Positions 32,822 through 39,018 of a stretch of DNA of 39,018 nucleotides are shown here, one piece after another. Numbering within the stretch: the first letter of the stretch is position 1; each line of letters opens with the position of its first letter. This stretch comes from CAZLQF01 sp964561545 (GTDB taxonomy: Bacteria; Bacteroidota; Bacteroidia; CAILMK01; CAYYUA01): positions 1 through 39,018 of the forward strand of contig CAZLQF010000026.1 of assembly GCA_964561545.1 (NCBI GenBank). Reading direction: 5' to 3'. The notes beneath the pieces are model-generated. The model saw nothing but the letters and a program-made list of their open reading frames with translations. It was not told the origin of the DNA and did not search any database. The position numbers and the translations under genes were made by a program.

Positions 32822-33304
32822 TCATTCCTCTAAAAAATTCAAATCCAGGCTTTGCTTCATATCCTCGGTTAATGCGAGTACCGTCATTGTAATGGTACTG
32901 AAGCAACTTAATTTACCATCCTCCCTCTCTATACGTACCTGCCAAACATGACTTTTACGGCCAATGTGTAAAGCCTCCGCCTTACCATGCACATAACCGG
33001 AAGTAGCACTACGGATGTGGTTGCATTTGATCTCCTGGCCAATGCAGTAAAATTGATTGCGGTCTACCGAAAGGTAAGAAGCCATACTTCCAAGCGTTTC
33101 AGCAAGGGCCGCATTAGCTCCGCCATGAAGGATTCCAAAAGGTTGGAGCGTCCTTTCATCCACTGGCATTTTGGCAGCTAATGAATGCTCGTTTAATTCA
33201 GTAAATTCTACGCCAAGATAGGCGCTTAAGTTGTTGGAGTTTTTCTTATTCAATTGATCTATGGTAATGCTGGTGTCAATCATGCTGAGCAGTGCTTTAA
33301 ACAT
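32822..33304 (-). CDS. Hotdog-fold acyl-CoA thioesterase (MenI/YdiI-like)
   Basis: A 160-residue hotdog protein. The motif ILHGGANAALAETLGSMAS (about 58-76) places the catalytic Glu at residue 69, in the HGG...LAE arrangement of the YdiI/MenI and PaaI group. GQEIKCNHIRSATSGYVHGKA is the second conserved block. MenI hydrolyses 1,4-dihydroxy-2-naphthoyl-CoA in menaquinone synthesis. Menaquinone is the quinone used by this phylum, so that role is plausible, but related enzymes act on other aryl- or acyl-CoAs. An ATG at 33283 (Met8) is an alternative start. The gene converges with trmB. Confidence 0.85.
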   Translation of the reverse strand: MFKALLSMIDTSITIDQLNKKNSNNLSAYLGVEFTELNEHSLAAKMPVDERTLQPFGILHGGANAALAETLGSMASYLSVDRNQFYCIGQEIKCNHIRSATSGYVHGKAEALHIGRKSHVWQVRIEREDGKLSCFSTITMTVLALTEDMKQSLDLNFLEE

Positions 33305-33519
33305 TTACAATTACAATTAAAGCGAAAATAGGAACTTTAAATCAATAAAGAGGATGGTTTTAAAAATCATACCCTACTTGGAAGGTTCAATGCTTATAAG
33401 CCCCAACAAATCAAAACTTTAACAGTACTAAATGGTTCGGTTTTTCTCTGCCCTATTTCTAATCACTTTTCCATATCAATCCAAAACCGTAACTTGGCAC
33501 AACATTCAGGAATATACTT

Positions 33520-34170
33520 ATGCGCCTTAACAAGAGGATTTACCTCATTCGCCATGGAGAAACCGAGTACAACAAAATCGGCAAAGTTCAAGGTTGTAGT
33601 GTAGATGCTCCCCTGAACAACATTGGCCAAGCCCAAGCCCGCGCTTTTTATGACGCCTATCAGCACATCAGTTTTGATAAAATTTATACCTCCGGTTTAA
33701 AAAGGACCAACCAAACCGTTGAGAACTTTAAACAATCGGGCGTGCCCATTGAACAACATGCCGGCTTAAATGAGATCAATTGGGGCGATTTTGAAGGGCT
33801 TAAGGTTTCAGCCACACAGAAAAACTATTACCAAAACCTTCTCAAGGAGTGGCGCAGTGGTAATACCCACATTCCCATTAAAGGTGGTGAAAGCCCGCAG
33901 GATGTAGCAACAAGACAACAACCCGTGATCCACACCATCTTTCAAAGGCCAGATGAAGCAAACATCCTTGTTTGCATGCACGGGCGTGCCATGCGCATCT
34001 TCATCAGCCAGCTTATGAAGGAGCCACTTTATAACATGGACCAATTCCGCCATACCAATGTTGCGCTTTATCTGTTGGCTTACAATGACCATGAGATCCC
34101 CCACCTCGAAAAGGTCAATTGTACCAACCACCTTCAATCTTTAGAATCTGCTAACGTGAGCCATATTTAA
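33520..34170 (+). CDS. Histidine phosphatase family protein (phosphoglycerate-mutase-like)
   Basis: A 216-residue protein with LIRHGETEYN at the N-terminus (catalytic His12), then PLNNIGQAQA, the Arg-containing SGLKRTNQT, the acid region EINWGDFEG and the second His (His154) in CMHGRAMR. This is the branch-1 histidine phosphatase fold, which covers cofactor-dependent phosphoglycerate mutases, alpha-ribazole phosphatases and broad phosphatases. The short length and isolated context favour a phosphatase over the glycolytic mutase. No cobalamin gene is nearby. Confidence 0.9.
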   Translation: MRLNKRIYLIRHGETEYNKIGKVQGCSVDAPLNNIGQAQARAFYDAYQHISFDKIYTSGLKRTNQTVENFKQSGVPIEQHAGLNEINWGDFEGLKVSATQKNYYQNLLKEWRSGNTHIPIKGGESPQDVATRQQPVIHTIFQRPDEANILVCMHGRAMRIFISQLMKEPLYNMDQFRHTNVALYLLAYNDHEIPHLEKVNCTNHLQSLESANVSHI

Positions 34171-34337
34171 ACTGCTATTAATAGCAATAGGCAGCTTTCT
34201 GGGGTTCCTTAGCACGTCCAAGATTTCCTTTCAAACCTTGTAGTAGTTCGAGCTCAAGGAAGTGTTCTTAGCTGCGGTTAATTTATGCTTAAACTTTATT
34301 CTGTGGTTATTGGCTTTTTATGTAGGCAAAAAAACAG

Positions 34338-34345
34338 TATTTTTG
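34338..34345 (+). promoter_or_regulatory. Candidate -7 element for the metallopeptidase lipoprotein
   Basis: TATTTTTG matches TAnnTTTG and ends 29 bases before the ATG at 34375. The nearest upstream TTG is 25 bases away, longer than usual. Confidence 0.4.
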
Positions 34346-34374
34346 ATCATCAATGAAATCTTAAATAAAAGCCA

Positions 34375-35184
34375 ATGGTTTTTAAATCTATAAGCTACAG
34401 GGGCTTAGTGCTTTTGTTCAGTTGTGCTGTAATGATCAGCAGCTGTGATAAAGATGATGATGACAACGGTAATGGTAATGGTAGCAACAATGGGAATGGC
34501 CAAAACGGACAAGCCGCGGCCAACAGAGGCGTTGGCGAGTCGGCCCAAGAGCTACTGAAGGCTGCTGATTTTAACGAGCTTAAAGTGGAAATCCAGTACC
34601 CGCAAGGTTACAAGCCTAAAGATGCTACACTGGATAACCTTAAAGAATTTCTAAATCAATACCTCAACAAGCCCGAGGGCATTCAAATAGTGAAATCCCA
34701 GATTGAAGCCCCGGGCCAATCAGAATATTCCATTGACGACATCCGCGAGATTGAGGATGCCAATCGCTCTGTGTACAACCAGAATCAAACCTTGGGTGTA
34801 TACGTGTTTTTTGCGGATGGTAACCATGAAGATGACACAGATGATGGCCAGGTCTTAGGAACGGCCTATCAAAATACATCCACCGTCCTATTTGAAGAAA
34901 CCATCCAGGAGTTATCCGGAGGGCTGCAAGAACCCTCGCAGAAAAAACTTGAAACGGCCGTCTTGAATCACGAATTCGGCCATATCATGGGTTTGGTGGC
35001 TTTAGGTTCACCCATGCAGCAAAACCACCAGGATGAGGATAATGGCAATCATTGCGATGTGGATGATTGCCTCATGTATTGGGCTACTGAAACCAGCGAT
35101 GTGGTGGACAATTTGCTTGGCAGCGGAATTCCAACGCTTGATGCCCAATGTCAGGATGATCTAAAGGCCAATGGTGGGAAATAG
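34375..35184 (+). CDS. Lipoprotein zinc metallopeptidase (metzincin-like)
   Basis: A 269-residue lipoprotein. The hydrophobic N-terminus ends in the lipobox ISSC with Cys24, and a low-complexity Asp/Asn/Gly tether follows. The zinc motif HEFGHIMG is at 199-206 (His199, Glu200, His203, Gly206). In true metzincins the third ligand would be at 209, which here is Ala. His218 is the likely replacement, followed by HC (226-227), Cys232 and a Met-turn-like CLMYW (232-236). I recall Bacteroidota lipoproteins with this same HEFGH...H...HC...CLMYW layout, annotated as membrane metalloproteases. The protein is probably anchored in the outer membrane. The substrate is unknown. Confidence 0.84.
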   Translation: MVFKSISYRGLVLLFSCAVMISSCDKDDDDNGNGNGSNNGNGQNGQAAANRGVGESAQELLKAADFNELKVEIQYPQGYKPKDATLDNLKEFLNQYLNKPEGIQIVKSQIEAPGQSEYSIDDIREIEDANRSVYNQNQTLGVYVFFADGNHEDDTDDGQVLGTAYQNTSTVLFEETIQELSGGLQEPSQKKLETAVLNHEFGHIMGLVALGSPMQQNHQDEDNGNHCDVDDCLMYWATETSDVVDNLLGSGIPTLDAQCQDDLKANGGK

Positions 35185-35813
35185 TATGGTGCCAACTTGG
35201 TGATTCCAACACTGAGGCACTTTTTTAACCTAAGTTCCTACGCCATTTCAATCCAGATTCTACTTCCCTATCATTTTTTAAGCCTTGGTGGCCAACGGTC
35301 AATGGCTCAATTGCAAGTAAATCAACCAAGACGTTACGATTAACATTCTAACTTGGGGGTATTTTACAATAAAACTTGATGTATAAAGAAGTTAACCACC
35401 ACTAAAAATTCTGGTTCATGAGTTAAGGAAAACCAACAAGACTCGATAAGGGCTTTATTGCCTTTTCCCTATCCATATTTTCAGCGGTCTTGGGCAAATT
35501 TATAATGGGCAACTACTGAAAGGGCTTATTCTTGGGCTGTTAATGATTATACCGGTTATCGCTGGATATAGCAGAATTGTCACCTTTTTGGGATTGATGG
35601 TTACCCTAAGTGTTGGATTTTTGATCACTGTTAATGCAAATTTATAAATTTAAAAGTTATTGTTTTAATTAGTAGCCGTATCCATGATGCCAAACAATTA
35701 AGAAAGGCAAAGGCCATTTTATAGTTTATTAAGGCCTTTATCGATCAATAAAATCAAACGGAATGAGGCGGGATTTGTTTTTAATGTTAATACTGTACTG
35801 ATTTACTTAAACA
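35185..35813. other. Gene-free stretch containing a broken small membrane-protein gene
   Basis: These 629 bases separate the metallopeptidase and photolyase genes. The only recognisable content is the TM2-like remnant at 35425-35647, listed separately. No strong hairpin, RNA gene or promoter match is seen upstream of the photolyase. Confidence 0.6.
35425..35647 (+). pseudogene. Frameshifted small membrane protein, TM2/PspC-like ('GLGQIYNGQ' motif)
   Basis: One frame from about 35425 reads GKPTRLDKGFIAFSLSIF. The neighbouring frame then reads FSGLGQIYNGQLLKGLILG and continues through two hydrophobic helices (GLLMIIPVIAGY and VTFLGLMVTLSVGFLI) to TAA at 35645. The G-L-G-Q-x-Y-N-G-Q motif before a hydrophobic pair is typical of small TM2-like membrane proteins. 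The break lies around 35490, and the start is also lost because ATG AGT is followed at once by TAA. Confidence 0.62.
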
Positions 35814-37346
35814 ATGGCTAAGAAACTTCGACTTATCTTAGGAGACCAGCTCAATGAGCAGCATTCCTGGTTCCAAGAGATAGACCCTTCCGTAACTTAT
35901 TTAATGATGGAATGCCGCTCCGAAACGGATTATACGGTTCACCACATACAAAAAGTCCTTGGCTTTTTCGGGGCTATGCGCGCCTTTGCTGGAAAGCTGA
36001 AAGCCCAGGGCCATCATGTGCTTTATTATACGCTGGACGATCCTAACAACGAAACGGATTTTAAAACCAAAATCCAAGAGTTGGTCAATGATCAAGGCTT
36101 TGAACGCTTCGAATACATGTACCCGGATGAGTATCGCTTAGACCAAAGGCTTGCAGCATTAACAATAAAGTTATCCATACCGGCTGAAGCTTATGATACG
36201 GAGCATTTCCTAACCGACCGTTATGCAATTCGCGATTTCTTCAAAGGCAAGAAAACCTACTTCATGGAATCCTTCTATCGCTCAATGCGCAAAAAGTGGG
36301 ATGTTTTAATGGAACACGAGCAACCGGTAGGCGAGCGGTGGAATTTTGACATCGAAAACCGCAACCGCTACGATGGAGCGGTGCCCTTGCCGAAACGGCC
36401 CAAGGTAAGCCACGATCTATCGCACATCAAAAGCATGCTGGATAATCAAGGCATTCAAACAATGGGTTGGGTGGAGAATCCCAGCAACTTAAACCTGCCA
36501 TTAACAAGGGAAGAAGCCTGGGATCATTATGAGCATTTTTTAGCAGCTGCCCTCCCAACCTTTGGTACGTACCAGGACGCCATGGTGCACGGAGCGGGCC
36601 AATTGTTCCATTCCCTCATTTCCTTTGCTTTAAATGTTAAGTTGATCCACCCTAAAGAGGTGATTGATCGAGCGGAAGCTTACTGGCAATTGAATCAGGA
36701 CTCCATAGACTTGGCCCAGGTAGAGGGTTTCATTAGGCAAATCCTTGGATGGCGTGAATTCATGCGAGGCATTTACTGGGCCGAAATGCCAGATTATGAG
36801 CAATACAATTATTTTGACCACCAACGGCCTTTGCCTGATTTTTATTGGACCGCCAAAACTCATATGAACTGCATGGCCCAAGCATTGGAACAATCGCTTG
36901 ACAGTGCCTATGCTCATCATATCCAGCGATTGATGGTGACGGGTAACTTTGCGCTTTTGGCAGGAGTACACCCCGATGAGGTAGACCACTGGTACCTGGG
37001 CGTATACAGGGATGCCGTGCAATGGGTGGAGATCACCAATACACGCGGTATGAGTCAATATGCGGATGGTGGGAAACTGGCTACCAAACCGTATGTTTCC
37101 AGCGCATCTTACATTAAGAAGATGAGCGATTATTGTCAGCATTGTTATTACGATCCCAATAAGAAAACAGGCGAAAAGGCTTGTCCTTTTAATAGCCTTT
37201 TCTGGCATTTTATGGAGCGGAATAGGGATAAGCTAAAGAGCAACTATCGGATGGGTATGATGTACCGCACCCTTGATAAGATGAAAGCCAAAGAAGCCAT
37301 TTTAGAACAAGCTGAGCATTACCTGGCTAACATCGAAAATCTTTAA
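35814..37346 (+). CDS. phrB: Iron-sulfur (6-4) photolyase / deoxyribodipyrimidine photolyase-related protein
   Basis: A 510-residue cryptochrome/photolyase of the FeS-BCP (COG3046) group. The N-terminus LRLILGDQLNEQHSWF is diagnostic. The FAD-binding C-terminal half contains RQILGWREFMRGIYW and LMVTGNFALLAGVHP. Four Cys (353, 441, 444 and 457) provide a [4Fe-4S] site. Their spacing equals that of Agrobacterium PhrB as I recall it (350, 438, 441 and 454), shifted by three residues throughout. Such enzymes use light to repair (6-4) pyrimidine photoproducts and bind a lumazine-type antenna. It precedes a SRPBCC protein by 22 bases, probably as one transcript. Confidence 0.94.
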   Translation: MAKKLRLILGDQLNEQHSWFQEIDPSVTYLMMECRSETDYTVHHIQKVLGFFGAMRAFAGKLKAQGHHVLYYTLDDPNNETDFKTKIQELVNDQGFERFEYMYPDEYRLDQRLAALTIKLSIPAEAYDTEHFLTDRYAIRDFFKGKKTYFMESFYRSMRKKWDVLMEHEQPVGERWNFDIENRNRYDGAVPLPKRPKVSHDLSHIKSMLDNQGIQTMGWVENPSNLNLPLTREEAWDHYEHFLAAALPTFGTYQDAMVHGAGQLFHSLISFALNVKLIHPKEVIDRAEAYWQLNQDSIDLAQVEGFIRQILGWREFMRGIYWAEMPDYEQYNYFDHQRPLPDFYWTAKTHMNCMAQALEQSLDSAYAHHIQRLMVTGNFALLAGVHPDEVDHWYLGVYRDAVQWVEITNTRGMSQYADGGKLATKPYVSSASYIKKMSDYCQHCYYDPNKKTGEKACPFNSLFWHFMERNRDKLKSNYRMGMMYRTLDKMKAKEAILEQAEHYLANIENL

Positions 37347-37368
37347 AGTCTCATCTAATGAGTGATTC

Positions 37369-37809
37369 ATGAAATCGATTTACATTAGTACTTTTTTGCC
37401 TGGTAAGCATTTTAAAACCATATGGGATCAATTTGACAACATCTTGTTGGAACAAGCCAACCCGCCCTGGGTTTCAGCCGAATTACTTCGCTATGATGGT
37501 AATCAAGAGGGTGATGAGGTGCACCTCGAAATTAACTTGATCCTGCTCAAGCAAAAATGGATAAGCGTCATTACCCATTATCAAGAGGATGAGCAAGGTT
37601 ACGAATTCATTGACGAGGGTGAGCAGCTACCTTTTTTTCTTAAAAGCTGGCGGCACCGCCATTTGATCCGGCAAGAAGGCAATGGCACCGAAATCGTGGA
37701 TGACATCAGGTTCAGCACAGGTACCTGGTTGACCGATCTTTTGTTGTATCCTGCATTGTATGCACAGTTCTGGTACCGCAAGCCGGTTTATAAGCGGTAT
37801 TTTGAATAA
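37369..37809 (+). CDS. SRPBCC-fold (START-like) hypothetical protein
   Basis: A 146-residue protein. The alternating strands and the C-terminal helix (TWLTDLLLYPALYAQFWYRKPVYKRYF) fit the SRPBCC/polyketide-cyclase-like ligand-binding fold; family recognition is moderate. A ligand or enzymatic role is unknown. Its gene starts 22 bases after the photolyase stop, so it is probably co-transcribed and may be linked to light or UV response. That link is inferred from position alone. Confidence 0.7.
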   Translation: MKSIYISTFLPGKHFKTIWDQFDNILLEQANPPWVSAELLRYDGNQEGDEVHLEINLILLKQKWISVITHYQEDEQGYEFIDEGEQLPFFLKSWRHRHLIRQEGNGTEIVDDIRFSTGTWLTDLLLYPALYAQFWYRKPVYKRYFE

Positions 37810-37910
37810 GGCCGGGAGTTAGAAGTTCTGAATTTGTAGGACTAAAAAATGTAGCTCAGACCTGAAATGGAGCTATGGATAATTGAATAGGTAAGTTATT
37901 TTTAATCTTG

Positions 37911-38042
37911 ATGGCTAATCAAAGTGCACCGTATGAATTTTACTGTTTTGATCATTATAGCAATAAAGTAAATATTGAGTTTAATTTAAGCGCGAACTTT
38001 CCCCTAATCGATTGGAAGACTGTTAAAGCGGTCCTATTTTAA
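37911..38042 (+). CDS. Possible small ORF or gene remnant
   Basis: ATG to TAA gives 43 residues beginning MANQSAPYEFYCFDHYSNKV, then a mixed polar/hydrophobic stretch ending in DWKTVKAVLF. Composition is protein-like, but there is no family match, promoter or clear ribosome site. Confidence 0.2.
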   Translation: MANQSAPYEFYCFDHYSNKVNIEFNLSANFPLIDWKTVKAVLF

Positions 38043-38260
38043 TAACCTTATTTCCATTGGTCAGTTGTTGACATTGCTTGAGCAAAGCTTAACCACTGAA
38101 AATTAAACGTTTAAACAAATCTCAAAATAATTAACCATGCAGAAATTTGAAACACTTTAGGCATCATTGATTTTATCGCCATTTTTCTTAATATTGAGTT
38201 TGTCAACCTTATCGGATTTTGGCTTTATTTTTTAAATTATAGAGGAGTAAACACCTGAGC

Positions 38261-38398
38261 TGTAAAAAAACATCTTATGATTCTAATGGTTTCAAGAATT
38301 ATGAAGGATGTTTATGTTTTAATGCTAACGATCAGAAACTGTTTTTAAAGGCCAATGATGGTCCAACCCGTATTTTATACCTTTTTATGATCTCCTGA
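38261..38398 (+). pseudogene. Possible lipoprotein-like remnant
   Basis: A plus-strand frame reads, around the 38261 TGT, LSCKKTSYDSNGFKN, then YEGCLCFNANDQKLFLKAND, and closes at TGA 38396. L-S-C-K-K is a common start of mature Bacteroidota lipoproteins, but no signal peptide precedes it in frame. It is either a fragment or chance. Confidence 0.2.
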
Positions 38399-38623
38399 AT
38401 AGAAATTTAACTTATTCTGATGGTATCACGCTTTGTTCAAGGAAAAGCTTAAGCATGATCTCCAACAATGAAAGCCTTGGAAGCGAAAGCATCTAACTTC
38501 GGTTTGACTGATCTTAATTTATTTTTTTGGGTCTTTATTATTAAACCAATGTTGTATCAATACAAATCATAATATAGTCAACCAATTGTCAATCCAAAGA
38601 CATAGAAATCAGTGCACGAGAAT

Positions 38624-38631
38624 TATGTTTG
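38624..38631 (+). promoter_or_regulatory. Candidate -7 element for the YHS-domain gene
   Basis: TATGTTTG matches TAnnTTTG and ends 31 bases before the ATG at 38663. The -33 position has no clear TTTG. Confidence 0.45.
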
Positions 38632-38662
38632 TTGGTATCGTAAAACCAAAAAACAAATCTTT

Positions 38663-39018
38663 ATGAGACACTTTATGAAATCACTGGTTGTCTTAACCTT
38701 TTTAGCTTTTGCTTTCAATTTTTCAAGCATGGCTCAAGAAAAGGAAGAAGTAGCGTGTGACGGCTATTGTCCCGTTGCTTACAAAATGATGGACAAAGCT
38801 GTTAAAGGAAAGGCTGAATATGCCGTCAAACATGATGGGGAAACCTATTATCTGCTTAAAGCCAAAGCTCAAAAAGCATTCAAAAAGAATCCAGAAAAAT
38901 TTAAACCGAAATATAGCGGTTACTGTGCTACTGGCATGGCTAAAGGCAAAAAATTAGAATCCAAAGGAAAATTGTTTGTTTTACATGAGGGCAAAACTTA
39001 TCTGTTTTCCAGTAAGAA
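38663..39018 (+). CDS. Exported YHS-domain protein (3' end beyond window)
   Basis: The frame runs from ATG 38663 off the window edge, with 118 residues visible. A signal peptide (about 1-24) ends at SSMAQ. The mature start has C-D-G-Y-C-P (Cys32 and Cys36). The YHS-type block follows: YAVKHDGETYYLLKAKAQKAF, NPEKFKPKYSGYCATGMA (Cys88 in GYC), and KLFVLHEGKTYLFSSK. YHS domains bind metal ions and occur in copper- and mercury-handling proteins. The exact role is unknown. An in-frame ATG at 38675 (Met5) is an alternative start. It appears to be near complete, since YHS proteins of this kind are about 130-150 residues. Confidence 0.85.
   Translation, partial: MRHFMKSLVVLTFLAFAFNFSSMAQEKEEVACDGYCPVAYKMMDKAVKGKAEYAVKHDGETYYLLKAKAQKAFKKNPEKFKPKYSGYCATGMAKGKKLESKGKLFVLHEGKTYLFSSK

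Larger units (their letters stand above)
37810..38662. other. Long AT-rich stretch without a convincing gene
   Basis: These 853 bases lie between the SRPBCC gene and the YHS gene. Two short frames look coding-like: 37911-38042 (43 codons from ATG) and 38261-38398. Both are listed with low confidence. A promoter element for the YHS gene is at the far end. Nothing else is recognised. Confidence 0.6.

Noticed and set aside
36630..37208. 192-codon minus-strand ORF inside the photolyase gene
   Set aside because: The plus strand encodes the conserved FAD-binding region; the antisense frame has no recognisable domain.

Overview
The window reads as a chromosomal segment of a Bacteroidota bacterium, probably a marine or free-living member of the Cytophagales. 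The evidence is direct. The first gene ends in a gliding-motility-type (type IX secretion, type B) sorting domain. Several upstream regions carry the Bacteroidota promoter element TAnnTTTG. There is a SusC/CirA-style receptor with a CarboxypepD_reg N-terminus. Shine-Dalgarno sequences are mostly absent, and core genes have the protein architectures usual in this phylum. No insertion sequence, prophage, CRISPR array or rRNA gene is visible.

Layout. 1-1521 is the 3' end of a large PKD-domain surface protein. 1532-6303 is the rimP-nusA-infB operon, with a clear promoter and a terminator-like hairpin in its leader. 6298-15296 is a series of mostly single genes on alternating strands: an atypical SDR, a DUF4010 membrane protein, patatin, LD-carboxypeptidase, metG, an EamA transporter, acylphosphatase and a classical SDR. 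15297-18570 holds a minimal nucleotidyltransferase overlapping a HAD phosphatase, a CAT-anticodon tRNA, a family 2 glycosyltransferase and a lipoprotein of unknown function. 18617-22010 holds a PatB-type C-S lyase, thiL and a membrane SPOR-like protein. 22098-27245 holds an Asp-box propeller protein, a ZnuD-like TonB-dependent receptor and a small His/Cys-rich protein upstream of it, which together suggest metal acquisition. 28158-31781 is cysS, an EEP-family membrane protein and a rhomboid protease, all on the minus strand. 32002-35184 holds trmB, a hotdog thioesterase, a histidine phosphatase and a lipoprotein metallopeptidase. 35814-37809 is an iron-sulfur (6-4) photolyase followed by a SRPBCC protein. 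The window ends inside a YHS-domain protein gene at 38663.

Most of the content is housekeeping: translation, tRNA charging and modification, thiamine diphosphate synthesis, and cell-wall recycling. Five gene-free stretches exceed 300 bases. Two of them (27428-28043 and 35425-35647) contain recognisable but broken membrane-protein genes, and two more (7291-7491 and 37911-38398) contain weaker coding-like scraps. This points to ongoing gene decay without visible mobile elements. I did not find a convincing new defence or biosynthetic system. The best leads are the rimP operon leader, the metal-receptor pair with a shared upstream 9-mer, the SDR lacking the Tyr/Lys catalytic pair, and an orphan MNT-type nucleotidyltransferase translationally coupled to a HAD phosphatase.
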